49,156 nucleotides of DNA, taken from assembly GCF_003112455.1 (NCBI RefSeq), contig NZ_BDQX01000381.1, positions 76,948 through 126,103 of the forward strand, given 5' to 3'. Within the stretch, counting starts at the first letter, position 1, and each line of letters starts with the position of its first letter. The stretch is from Paenibacillus agaridevorans. Its GTDB lineage: Bacteria > Bacillota > Bacilli > Paenibacillales > Paenibacillaceae. This document shows positions 8,017 to 16,962 of this stretch, in pieces. The notes under the pieces were generated by a model. That model searched no databases. It saw only the letters and a program-made list of their open reading frames with translations, and had not been told where the DNA came from. Position numbers and translations under genes: made by a program.

Positions 8017-9711
8017 GTGCATACATTGAATTGGTTTAGGAATATGGAGGCGAACGGACGCCGGCTTACTGTGCTTCTTCCTCCGTCCTATGAAACGGAC
8101 GCGGGACGCGAGCGGCGATATCCGGTCGCTTACGTGCAAGATGGGGGCGACCTGTTCCAGCTCGTTGCAAATCAGCTGCAGCATTTGACTAGGCAAGGAA
8201 AGCTGCAAGAGGTGCTTTATGTCGGCGTACATACGCCGAACCGCAACGATGAATATACGCCGTGGCCGGCATCGCCTCTGCTGTCGACGTATCCTGCTTT
8301 CGGCGGTGGAGCGCGCGCCTATCTGGACGAGCTCGCGGACAGCGTGAAGCCGTTCGTCGACGGACAGTTCAGGACGAAGCCGAAGCGGGAGCATACGGCG
8401 TTGATCGGGGGATCCTTCGGCGGCCTGGTATCGCTGCTTGGCGGTTTGTGGCGGCCGAATACGTTCGGCCTGCTCGGCCTGTTGTCGGCGTCCTTCTGGT
8501 ATGAAGGCGTTATTCCGCACTTGCGAAACAACGATGCGCCTCGCGACGACTTGCGAATCTATATGTCGGTGGGGGACGCAGAGGGTATTTACAAGGCGAA
8601 TATTCAGCGCCATATGGTAGAAGCAACGCTGGAAGCGCGCCGATTGTGGCAGGAAAAAGGTTTCCCGGACGACCGTCTGCGCTTCCGTTTGGAGGAGGGC
8701 GGCACGCATGACGCGCTCTGCATGGCGGGCAATCTCCCGCGGGCGCTGCAGTGGCTGTTCGGTCCGGCGGAGGAGGCGGCTGGGGCCATGGAGTCGAGCG
8801 AGTTTGAGCAAATAGGTGAGAAAAGCTTAATCGGAGCTTGCGCGAACACGGAAACGAGACTTTCGACGGGACAATCCGCTGCTGGAGCAATCGCGACGTT
8901 AGCGCCGTTCGTATCCCGCCAGGCAGGCGGCTATGTCGTTCCTCGCACCGAGCAGCGAGAGATTCAATCGCACCGCAATGGGAGGAAGTACCGTATTTTC
9001 ATCTCGGTACCATCGGCTGATCCCCCGCCGGAGGGGTATCCAGTGCTTTACACGCTAGACGCCAACGCGTCGTTCGCTTCCATCGCGGAAGCGGTGCGGC
9101 TGCAGATGCGCGGTCCGCAGGGAATCAGCCCGCCCCTCGTGGTCGGCATCGGCTATGACGCCGAAGGACCGATCGTGTCCGAGGATCGGTTCCTGGACTA
9201 CACCGATCCGGCTGAGCCGTCTGAGCTGCCGACGCGACCGGATGGCTCCGATTGGCCGCTTACCGGCGGCGCGGCGGTATTTTCCGAATTTATCGAAGAG
9301 GAACTGAAGCCGGCGATCGAAGCGTTGTACCCAGTCGACCGCACGAGGCAAACGCTGTTTGGCCACTCTCTTGGCGGATATTTCGTACTGCGGACGCTTG
9401 CAGTGAAGCCGAACAGCTTCCAAACCTATATCGCGGGCAGTCCATCTATCTGGTGGAAAAATCACTCGTTGCTGGAACGGTTGCCGGAGCTCGAACGAAG
9501 GTTGTTATCCGGCGAGGTCGCCGCAGCGCTCTTGATCGGCGTCGGCGGCCGGGAGAAGGCCGGGATGGCGGAGGATGCGGAGAGGTTATACCAGCGGCTG
9601 TTGCCGCTTGCGGGAGAGGGGCGACTGCGACTCTCGTTCCGCAAGTTCGAGGAGGAGGGCCATGTGTCAGTCATCCATCCGCTTATTAGCGAGATGCTCA
9701 GGTTCATATGA
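8017..9711 (+). CDS. double-domain alpha/beta-hydrolase esterase, probable ferric-siderophore trilactone hydrolase
   Basis: A 564-residue protein made of two esterase modules of the YbbA/BesA/IroE group. Module 1 (about 1-250) has the nucleophile Ser133 in GGSFGG and His231 in GGTHDA. Module 2 (about 308-564) has Ser451 in GHSLGG and His549 in EEGHVSV. Both keep the Ser and His expected for catalysis, so both may be active. Typical members have a single module of about 250-300 residues. There is no signal peptide, so it would act in the cytoplasm, opening the triester backbone to release iron after import. Position after feuC matches ybbA of B. subtilis. The start is uncertain: GTG 8017, TTG 8026 (GGGAG 10 bases upstream) or ATG 8044. 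Confidence 0.85.
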   Translation: MHTLNWFRNMEANGRRLTVLLPPSYETDAGRERRYPVAYVQDGGDLFQLVANQLQHLTRQGKLQEVLYVGVHTPNRNDEYTPWPASPLLSTYPAFGGGARAYLDELADSVKPFVDGQFRTKPKREHTALIGGSFGGLVSLLGGLWRPNTFGLLGLLSASFWYEGVIPHLRNNDAPRDDLRIYMSVGDAEGIYKANIQRHMVEATLEARRLWQEKGFPDDRLRFRLEEGGTHDALCMAGNLPRALQWLFGPAEEAAGAMESSEFEQIGEKSLIGACANTETRLSTGQSAAGAIATLAPFVSRQAGGYVVPRTEQREIQSHRNGRKYRIFISVPSADPPPEGYPVLYTLDANASFASIAEAVRLQMRGPQGISPPLVVGIGYDAEGPIVSEDRFLDYTDPAEPSELPTRPDGSDWPLTGGAAVFSEFIEEELKPAIEALYPVDRTRQTLFGHSLGGYFVLRTLAVKPNSFQTYIAGSPSIWWKNHSLLERLPELERRLLSGEVAAALLIGVGGREKAGMAEDAERLYQRLLPLAGEGRLRLSFRKFEEEGHVSVIHPLISEMLRFI

Positions 9712-9726
9712 ACCTGGGCTTTTTGT
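9699..9726 (+). terminator. rho-independent terminator of the iron operon, overlapping the stop codon
   Basis: A perfect 18-base palindrome (CAGGTTCAT/ATGAACCTG, 9699-9716) is followed by GGCTTTTTG. The esterase stop codon lies inside the stem. The remaining gap to 9988 holds no gene that I can support. Confidence 0.75.
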
Positions 9727-9988
9727 AGAGAGTATCTTACACTAATATAATCCGGACTTTATTATGGATTTCTACCTCTTTAGCATTTTCTACAGCCCCT
9801 AAAACCTTGATATTACAGGGATTTAACTTCAATTTAACAAGTCTGCGGAGTTAAAATGCCGCTGGTTGAAAACGCCTTCTTTACGTGAGTCCAAAGCCGA
9901 ATATAGAATGTGGTTGACCGAAGGGACCCGGTACCGGTCGCTAAACGGTCGTCAAAAATCAAATAGATGAAAATGGGGAGGACAAGAA

Positions 9989-11620
9989 ATGAAAAGAAGG
10001 TTAAGTGCCATTCTCGCTTGCGTATTCCTGATATCCGCGCTGGCTGCATGCGCAGGGAACAACAACGGCGCGGGGAATAAAAACAACGGCACCGCAAACG
10101 TTACGCAATCGCCGTCCGCAGCGCCATCCGATTCCGGCGCCGGCACGGAGCAGCCGAATACGTACGGCGATACCGGCGGATTGACGCTTCCATTGGTGGA
10201 TAAACCAACAACCATTACTTGGATGCTCAGTGGAGAGTCGGATCCTAACGGCAAGCTGGTCGCTCAGGAAATCGAAAAAAGAACAGGCATTAAAGTTAAT
10301 TTTCAGGCATTCTCCAACTCTACGTATCAGGACAAGTTGAGAGTAACCGTAGCTTCGGGCAAGCTGCCGGATATTTTCCACGGATTGAAGCCTGCAGAGT
10401 TAAAGCAGATTGGCGGGCAGAAAGCCGTTGTTGCCATTAACGATTATCTCGACATTCTCCCCAACTTCAACCGGATGTACGTAGAGGAGAACCCATGGGT
10501 GATCAAATCCTACGGAGACGAGAACGGCAAGATGTATGCTTGGCCGATCTACAATATGAATCGGGACGTCAACCATGGGCTGATGGCGCGAATGGATATT
10601 TTGAAAGAATTAGGTCTTGAAATGTGGAAGGATACGGACGGATTCTATGAGGTATTGAAGGCGATGAAAGCCGCGTACCCGGATTCCTATCCGTTCGCAT
10701 CCAAAACGAAGGAGCTGATCTTTAAGGATCTGGCTTACGGATGGGGGATAGCGGGAGACAGCTATCCGGCCTACTATGACGAAGCGTCTAAGGTCTGGAA
10801 GTTTGCTTCGATTCAACCGGAGCACAAGGAACTGCTTGATTTTATCAAAAAGCTGTACAATGAAGGATTGATCGATCCCGAGTTTCTAACGGATACCCCC
10901 GACTCGTGGACGGCGAAGATGACAACGGATAAATCGTTCGTAACTTGGGATTGGATTGGACGGCTCGACTTGTTCTATAACCAGATCAAAGACGTCAATC
11001 CGGACTTTGATCTGCGTTATGCCAACCCGATCGGGCCAACCGGAAACATTCGCACCTTGCCGAAAATCGACGCCTCGTGGGGCATAACGGTGGCCAATAA
11101 CGCCAATAAGGAAGCGGCGCTCAAGCTTCTGGATTATTTGAGCAGCCCGTCCGGCGCGGAATTGGTCACCATAGGCGCGGAGGGAGTCAACTTTACATGG
11201 GATGAGAGCGGCAAAGCTACGTATCCAGAGCTCTCCGATTTGCCGACGGTGGATATCAATGTGCTGAACGATCGTTACGGCATGTGGATGGAAGGCATGT
11301 ACCTGGCTCCCGACAGACGAAGCGTCTATTACAATTTCACGGAGAAAGAGCAGGAAGCCCAGGATATGATGCTGTCGGACAACAAATTCGAGCCGCTTGA
11401 TCCCGTTCTTAATTTTACGGATCAAGAAAACGCAAGACTTGCGGAAATACAGACTTCGCTCGAAAAGGCGGCTGCCGAATTTAATTCCAAGTATGTTCTG
11501 AACAAGGCCTACGGCAACAGCGAATGGGAAGCCTGGGTGCAGAATGCGGCCAAGATTGGCGTGACGGAATATATCGGCATCTATAATGCAGCTCAAGAAC
11601 GGTTCGACAGCTCCAAATGA
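9989..11620 (+). CDS. extracellular solute-binding lipoprotein of a sugar ABC importer (LipO/YtcQ type)
   Basis: A 543-residue lipoprotein. The signal peptide ends at lipobox LAAC (Cys21), followed by an Asn/Gly-rich linker. The body is the large family-1 oligosaccharide-binding fold (KLPDIFHGLKPAEL ... YGDENGKMYAWPIYN ... AALKLLDYLSSPSGAELVTIGAEGVNF). Members of about 500-560 residues with LplB/LplC-type permeases usually bind plant or host-glycan oligosaccharides. The start ATG 9989 follows GGGGAGGAC. It lies about 100 bases before two permease genes. The sugar is not determined. Confidence 0.88.
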   Translation: MKRRLSAILACVFLISALAACAGNNNGAGNKNNGTANVTQSPSAAPSDSGAGTEQPNTYGDTGGLTLPLVDKPTTITWMLSGESDPNGKLVAQEIEKRTGIKVNFQAFSNSTYQDKLRVTVASGKLPDIFHGLKPAELKQIGGQKAVVAINDYLDILPNFNRMYVEENPWVIKSYGDENGKMYAWPIYNMNRDVNHGLMARMDILKELGLEMWKDTDGFYEVLKAMKAAYPDSYPFASKTKELIFKDLAYGWGIAGDSYPAYYDEASKVWKFASIQPEHKELLDFIKKLYNEGLIDPEFLTDTPDSWTAKMTTDKSFVTWDWIGRLDLFYNQIKDVNPDFDLRYANPIGPTGNIRTLPKIDASWGITVANNANKEAALKLLDYLSSPSGAELVTIGAEGVNFTWDESGKATYPELSDLPTVDINVLNDRYGMWMEGMYLAPDRRSVYYNFTEKEQEAQDMMLSDNKFEPLDPVLNFTDQENARLAEIQTSLEKAAAEFNSKYVLNKAYGNSEWEAWVQNAAKIGVTEYIGIYNAAQERFDSSK

Positions 11621-11664
11621 TTTGTCGGGCAGCGGCGAATGCAAGGCCGCGAACAGCACGGTAC

Positions 11665-11694
11665 GGTGATCGGATGCTTAGGTGTCCGATCGCC
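11665..11694 (+). other. intercistronic stem-loop between binding protein and permease genes
   Basis: GGTGATCGGA (11665-11674) pairs with TCCGATCGCC (11685-11694), with one G-T wobble and a 10-base loop. No T-run follows, so it is not a normal terminator. Such hairpins often protect the upstream binding-protein message and raise its level over the permeases. Confidence 0.5.
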
Positions 11695-11721
11695 GCTCAA
11701 CATCGATAGGAGTGATCATGT

Positions 11722-12687
11722 ATGGCGGGATCAGATACGACGGCTTTGCGAAAAGGCGGCATGCGTGTATTTCGGTCCTATTGGTCCGATCTCCGCAAGC
11801 GGATAAAGCGGGACCGGCAACTGCTGATTCTATTAATTCCCTGTCTCGTTTTCTATTTGATATTTCGTTACGGACCGCTTTCCGGATTGGCCATCGCCTT
11901 TATGGACTACAGCGTGTTTACCGGCATTTTTGACAGTCCGTGGGTGGGGCTGAAGCATTTCTCTAAACTTTTTGGCAGCGACGACTTCTTTCTTCTGTTC
12001 AGAAATACGTTAACGCTTGGTTTTTTTAATCTGATTGCGTCATTCCCGTTCCCGATCCTTCTTGCGTTGCTGCTCAACGAAGTGCGAGTCGCCCGATTCA
12101 AAAAATCGATTCAGACATTCAGTTATCTGCCGGCCTTTCTTTCGGTTGTTATTATCAGCAGCATGATCATTGACTTTCTGTCGCCGACAAACGGCATCGT
12201 CAATCGGCTGTTGGTATCGCTTGGTCTGGAAAGCCATTATTTCCTGGTCGATCCGAGTTGGTTCAGGCCTGTGTATATTACATCGGAAATATGGACCAAC
12301 ACCGGCTACGACGCCATTATCTATCTGGCTGCCGTAGCGGGCATTAATCCAACCTTGTATGAGGCGGCGAGAGTGGACGGCGCCGGCAGGTTCCGCAGCA
12401 TATGGAATGTAACGCTTCCCGGCATTCTGCCAACGGTCATTATCATGTTTATCCTGAAGACGGGATCGATGATTCGTATCGGTTACGAGAAGGTATTACT
12501 GCTCTACAATCCGATGACTTACGAGGTGGCGGATGTATTTTCCACTTTCGTATATCGCAAAGGATTGCTGGAGTCTAATTACAGTTATGCGGCGGCGGTA
12601 GGTCTGTTCGAAGCGCTGGTTGCCATGGTTATGCTGCTGGGAGCCAATTATATCAGCAAGCGGCTGGGAGGGAGCGGATTATGGTAG
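11722..12687 (+). CDS. sugar ABC transporter permease (LplB/YtcP-partner type)
   Basis: A 321-residue membrane protein with about six helices. The MalF-type coupling motif is seen as EAARVDGAGRFRSIWNVTLPGILP around residue 215-240. The charged N-terminus (YWSDLRKRIKRDRQLL) is typical of LplB relatives. The start ATG 11722 follows AGGAGTGAT. It overlaps the next permease by 7 bases. It should pair with that permease and the upstream lipoprotein. An MsmX-like ATPase would have to come from elsewhere. Confidence 0.9.
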   Translation: MAGSDTTALRKGGMRVFRSYWSDLRKRIKRDRQLLILLIPCLVFYLIFRYGPLSGLAIAFMDYSVFTGIFDSPWVGLKHFSKLFGSDDFFLLFRNTLTLGFFNLIASFPFPILLALLLNEVRVARFKKSIQTFSYLPAFLSVVIISSMIIDFLSPTNGIVNRLLVSLGLESHYFLVDPSWFRPVYITSEIWTNTGYDAIIYLAAVAGINPTLYEAARVDGAGRFRSIWNVTLPGILPTVIIMFILKTGSMIRIGYEKVLLLYNPMTYEVADVFSTFVYRKGLLESNYSYAAAVGLFEALVAMVMLLGANYISKRLGGSGLW

Positions 12688-13544
12688 GCCAGGCCAGGTT
12701 TACGTTTTTTGGCGTTATCAATGCGATTATGCTGGTTGGCGTAGCTATTGCGACCCTGTACCCCGTTTTGTACATTGCCGCGGTATCGCTAAGCGATACG
12801 GCCAGCGTGTCGCAAGGGCAAGTATGGCTGCTGCCCATAGGTCTTAATTTCGAGGCGTATGCGGAAGTGCTTAAGGACGATAAAATTCCGCGAGCCTATT
12901 TGAACACGATATTTTATACCGCTTTCGGGACATTCGTCAATTTGCTCATGACAGCGATAGCCGCTTACCCGCTTGCGAACCGGGATCTGGTGTTCCGGAA
13001 ATTCTGGATGTTGATGATTGTGCTCACCATGTTCCTGAACCCGGGCATCATCCCGAATTACCTGATCGTGCAGCAGCTTGGGCTGATCGATTCAGTCTGG
13101 GCGCTCGTGCTGCCGAATGCGATCTGGACCTTCGAGTTGATTATTCTAAAGACGTTCTATGAGAATATGTCTTCCCAGATCCGCGAGGCGGCGTTGATCG
13201 ACGGAGCCTCGGAGTTCCGCATTCTGTTCAATATCGTCATTCCGTTGTCAAAGCCGGCGATGGCGTCAATCGGCCTGTTTTACTTTATGGGGCACTGGAA
13301 CAGCTTTTTCTTGCCCATGATTTATTTAAACGATCAGGCGTTGTATCCGTTGCAGGTTGTGCTGCGAGGCATGCTTATTTTTAACGAGGGTTCGACTGCC
13401 GGTCTGGTGGACAAAGCGGCTCTGGCGCCCCAGGCGATGAAAAATGCGACGATTGTACTCGCGATGATCCCGGTATTAATCGTGTATCCGTTCGCTCAAA
13501 AGTATTTCGCAAAAGGAGTGATGCTCGGCTCGGAGAAAGGTTAA
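12681..13544 (+). CDS. sugar ABC transporter permease (LplC/YtcP type)
   Basis: A 287-residue second permease. Its coupling loop reads EAALIDGASEFRILFNIVIPLSKPA, and the ending KYFAKGVMLGSEKG is the usual C-terminus of the LplC/YtcP group. The ATG overlaps the stop of the first permease gene, so translation is coupled. No ATPase gene follows; the next gene is a regulator. Confidence 0.9.
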   Translation: MVGQARFTFFGVINAIMLVGVAIATLYPVLYIAAVSLSDTASVSQGQVWLLPIGLNFEAYAEVLKDDKIPRAYLNTIFYTAFGTFVNLLMTAIAAYPLANRDLVFRKFWMLMIVLTMFLNPGIIPNYLIVQQLGLIDSVWALVLPNAIWTFELIILKTFYENMSSQIREAALIDGASEFRILFNIVIPLSKPAMASIGLFYFMGHWNSFFLPMIYLNDQALYPLQVVLRGMLIFNEGSTAGLVDKAALAPQAMKNATIVLAMIPVLIVYPFAQKYFAKGVMLGSEKG

Positions 13545-13587
13545 TGTGTTAAAATAATGGGACATCGTATCGATAGGGGCGTGCGCA

Positions 13588-15849
13588 ATGAGACGTAGAA
13601 TGACCAGCCTAGGGCTTATGCAAATATTTTTGGCTTTGATGTTGGTTATCGTCCTTATGTTCGTCTCGACTTATATGGTGTACCGCAATTCGATATCGGG
13701 CATCTACGAAGAAGTATCCGACAAAAACTCAATGATGATGCAATCGACGGTGCAGGCCTTCGATAACAGCTTCAGGGTGGTCAACAACTTGATCCACACC
13801 ATCCACATAATGCCCGGAACGGACAGCCTGCGCTCGATGATCGATGACAGCACGGATATGTCCATTGCCTACACGATGATCGAGCATATCGCCAATTTGT
13901 CGGCTCCTTACGACTTTATCGAAGAGGTGGCCGTGTTCTATGACGATTCGGATATTGTCGTTACCACCAAGGGCACGAACCGCTTCGACTATTTCTTCGA
14001 TAAAAAATATTTGCATGAGACCTACAACGCCGATTACTGGCGAAATTATATGCGGAGCAAAAAAACGTACAAGGTTTTTCCGGCATCGCCGTTTACAGTC
14101 AATACCGGCGAGAACTCGAATCAGCACAAAAATAAAAAGCTGCTGGTTGTTACCGGAGGCAACAAGCTGCGTTCATCCGGTAAAAATGTTCTGGTGTTGA
14201 TCGATCTGGAAGCATTGCTCAAACATGTGAACCAGGGTCCGATTTTTTCCGGCGGCTCCATGATGATTCTGGACCAGAATCGCGACATGCTGATGAGCAC
14301 CGACGACAACTGGAATTTGGTGGATGCGCTGAGCGACGCTTATTTCGGCAATGCCGGCGAAGTGACGGTCAAACGCCAGGATTACGAATACCGGATTCTG
14401 AAGTCGGACTATAACGACTTTATCTACATGGAGCGGTTGCCCTACCAGTTCGCCAATGTGGATGCCGTTGCTGGAGCCAATTTAAAAATTATGTTGACCG
14501 CAGGTGTATGCGCTATCATTCTGTCTTTGCTGCTCAGTGTCTATTTGAACAATCCCGTCAAAAGAATTTTAAAGCAATTGGGCGGAGGCAACAGCAAGGG
14601 CAATGATTTCCGCAAAATATTAAGCGGTATTGTCAGGCTGCAATCGGAGAATGAAGACAATCGGAGGCAAAAGGCGTATGCCGATGAGGAGCTGCGAAGA
14701 TCAACGTTCCTTCAGACGCTGGACGGATTGCCGCACGAAACCGAGCAAGATATCCGAATGCAGACCTACTATGCCGATTTCTACCGCCACAAGCACTTCA
14801 TCATGGCGCTTGTGCAGGTTGGCCGGCTTGCAAACGAATCGGCGGAGAATTGGACGATAGAGGACATGGAGCGACGGATGGAGCAGGGTCTCGGCCGGGA
14901 CGGTTTGGCAGCCAACGCGTTTCACGCCGGACATCTGCAATTTATCGTTATGCTTGGCGTCGAACGGCTGCAGGAGCGCAGCGGTCTGATCAAACAACTG
15001 AGAACATCCTTGACCCGGCTGCAGAAGGAGGAGTTTTCCGGATTTTCATTGTGGGCTTGCGTTAGCGCTCTCTATACCTCCAATGTGTCGAACTGCCGCC
15101 GGGCCTATTTGTCCGTGCAAGGCGGAAGTCTGTACCGTGCCGTCAACGATGGCAGTTCGGTGATGGATGTGGCGGAAATCCAGTACAAACGGTTGGCTTA
15201 TTACCCGATCGAGAAGATGGAGAAGCTATCCCATTATTTGATGATCGGCAAGCTGCAGGAAGCGACGCAATTGATTCGGGAGACGATCAGGGAAAATGCC
15301 GAGCGGCGCATTCATTATTATCAAATGATCCATCTGGCGAACAGCATGTTCTTCTACATGGTCGGGCACACGGAAGGTTCGGCGAGGACCGGTCAGGAGC
15401 TGTACGAACTGGAGCGGCACTTTATGCAACGGCTGGAGCAAGCGCCTGACTATGCCGAAATGGAGAACGCGCTGCTCGATGCCGCGAGACAATTGGCGGG
15501 GCATGCCAAGCAAGAGGAGAACGGACGCAAGCTGAACCCGTCCTTTATTGCCCAATATATTGAATTGCATTATATGCGGAATTTATATCTGGATGAAATT
15601 GCCGCGGTGGCGGGGACGACTCCGAAATATTTTTCGAACTACTTCAAGAAAACGTTCGGCGTCAATTATGTCGAATATCTCAACAAAATCAGACTGACCC
15701 ATGCGAGAGAGCTGCTCAAGGATTCGCAGCTGTCGATTGCCGAAATCGGGGAGAGAATCGGCTATCTGAACTCGTCGACTTTTACGACGACCTTTAAAAA
15801 ATATTATGGCACCTCGCCAAGCGAATACAGAAAACTGTCTAACGAATAA
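13588..15849 (+). CDS. membrane-anchored AraC-family regulator (YesS-like)
   Basis: A 753-residue regulator. It has a membrane helix at about 9-27, an extracellular sensor domain to about 295 and a second helix at about 300-320 (IMLTAGVCAIILSLLLSVYL). A cytoplasmic linker leads to a C-terminal AraC double helix-turn-helix at about 650-750 (LYLDEIAAVAGTTPKYFSNYFKK ... SIAEIGERIGYLNSSTFTTTFKKYYGTSPSEYRK). It combines the sensor of a two-component kinase with a DNA-binding output in one chain. It sits directly behind the sugar permeases, which it probably controls in response to an extracellular glycan or the loaded binding protein. The start ATG 13588 follows AGGGGCG. Confidence 0.88.
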   Translation: MRRRMTSLGLMQIFLALMLVIVLMFVSTYMVYRNSISGIYEEVSDKNSMMMQSTVQAFDNSFRVVNNLIHTIHIMPGTDSLRSMIDDSTDMSIAYTMIEHIANLSAPYDFIEEVAVFYDDSDIVVTTKGTNRFDYFFDKKYLHETYNADYWRNYMRSKKTYKVFPASPFTVNTGENSNQHKNKKLLVVTGGNKLRSSGKNVLVLIDLEALLKHVNQGPIFSGGSMMILDQNRDMLMSTDDNWNLVDALSDAYFGNAGEVTVKRQDYEYRILKSDYNDFIYMERLPYQFANVDAVAGANLKIMLTAGVCAIILSLLLSVYLNNPVKRILKQLGGGNSKGNDFRKILSGIVRLQSENEDNRRQKAYADEELRRSTFLQTLDGLPHETEQDIRMQTYYADFYRHKHFIMALVQVGRLANESAENWTIEDMERRMEQGLGRDGLAANAFHAGHLQFIVMLGVERLQERSGLIKQLRTSLTRLQKEEFSGFSLWACVSALYTSNVSNCRRAYLSVQGGSLYRAVNDGSSVMDVAEIQYKRLAYYPIEKMEKLSHYLMIGKLQEATQLIRETIRENAERRIHYYQMIHLANSMFFYMVGHTEGSARTGQELYELERHFMQRLEQAPDYAEMENALLDAARQLAGHAKQEENGRKLNPSFIAQYIELHYMRNLYLDEIAAVAGTTPKYFSNYFKKTFGVNYVEYLNKIRLTHARELLKDSQLSIAEIGERIGYLNSSTFTTTFKKYYGTSPSEYRKLSNE

Positions 15850-15890
15850 CAGCGCCCGTATATCGGGCGGCACAAAGGAGGGGTCGGAAT

Positions 15891-16895
15891 TTGAAAGCGA
15901 TAGCTGCGCTACGGAGCGGCGTTGCCGTCGTCGACATCGAGAAGCCGAAGCTGCTGCCGGGACATGTGGGCGTGCGGACCGAATATTCCGCGATTAGTCC
16001 GGGCACCGAGCTTGGGATGATTCGCGGCAGCTTGGACGATCCGCGCATATTGGGATACAGCGCGGTCGGAATTGTAGAGCAAGTGGGAGAAGGCGCACAT
16101 GGCTTTCGCGAAGGACAGCGGGTCGCCTGTTACGGCGCCCCGTATACATGTCATGCGCAATGGCTGTCGGTACCGGCCAATCTGGCGGCGGTGGTGCCGG
16201 AGCATGTGGATGCTCGGGAAGCCGCGTATGCAGGATTGGGAGCGATAGCGATCCATGCGCTGCGAACCGCGCGGTTGGCTTTTGGCGAATCGGTCATTGT
16301 TGTCGGACTTGGCATCCTCGGCAATTTGATTGCTCAGATTGCTCATGCCGCAGCGTACAGGACGATTGCCCTGGATGTGGATGCCGGACGGGCAAATATG
16401 CTGCGAAAATACGGGTTATCCCGGGTATATGATAACCGCGAAAAGCTGGTGGGCGAGCTTGAGAAAGCGACGGGAGGCGGCGTCGGCGCCGATGCCGTAT
16501 TGCTGTGTGCCGGCGGATCGGGCTCGGGGTTGATTGACGCCTCGCTGGGCTGGCTGCGCGATCGCGGAAAAATTGTGGTGGTAGGAGACTTGTGCACGGA
16601 GTTCAACCGGGGTTTGATGTTCGCCAAGGAAGCGCAGGTGCTCATATCGCGCGCTGGAGGGCCGGGACGTTACGACGAACGGTACGAGCGGGACAATGTC
16701 GATTATCCCGTCGGATATGTGCGTTGGACCGAAGGCCGGAATACGTCGGAATATATTCGTCTGCTGGCTGAGCGGCGCATATCGGTCCAAGCCATGATTA
16801 CGCATGAGTACGCGCTTAACGATTGCGAACGGGCATACGGAAATTATTCCGACGCCGTAGGAGCGATCGGCACTTTGTTCAGGCACGGAGATTGA
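15891..16895 (+). CDS. medium-chain dehydrogenase lacking canonical zinc ligands (BchC/threonine dehydrogenase-like)
   Basis: A 334-residue oxidoreductase with a GroES-like N-terminal domain and a Rossmann domain (VIVVGLGILGNLIAQIAH, about 130-148, the NAD(P)-binding glycine motif). The first zinc-ligand cysteine is replaced, the region reading AISPGTELG, and the four-cysteine structural zinc loop is absent. This matches the SPGTE subgroup rather than true zinc alcohol dehydrogenases. It probably oxidises or reduces a sugar or polyol derived from the imported glycan; the substrate is unknown. The start is TTG 15891, behind AAAGGAGGGG. It follows the YesS-like gene by 41 bases, which hold a small hairpin (15853-15867). 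Confidence 0.8.
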   Translation: MKAIAALRSGVAVVDIEKPKLLPGHVGVRTEYSAISPGTELGMIRGSLDDPRILGYSAVGIVEQVGEGAHGFREGQRVACYGAPYTCHAQWLSVPANLAAVVPEHVDAREAAYAGLGAIAIHALRTARLAFGESVIVVGLGILGNLIAQIAHAAAYRTIALDVDAGRANMLRKYGLSRVYDNREKLVGELEKATGGGVGADAVLLCAGGSGSGLIDASLGWLRDRGKIVVVGDLCTEFNRGLMFAKEAQVLISRAGGPGRYDERYERDNVDYPVGYVRWTEGRNTSEYIRLLAERRISVQAMITHEYALNDCERAYGNYSDAVGAIGTLFRHGD

Positions 16896-16962
16896 ATTGC
16901 ACTCGCTGATACGTTGCTTTGTGATAGTTTAATACAACATTTTGCGGAAAGAGGTGATTCTC

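Noticed and set aside
9930..9960. GGTACCGGTCG-like stretch that recalls a T-box motif
   Set aside because: Only a short GGTACCG core is present, the rest of the T-box leader is missing, and the gene downstream is a sugar-binding lipoprotein.
16942..16962. TTG at 16942 as start of the SLH protein
   Set aside because: The ribosome site AAAGAGGTGA lies downstream of it and fits GTG 16963, which also gives a normal signal peptide.
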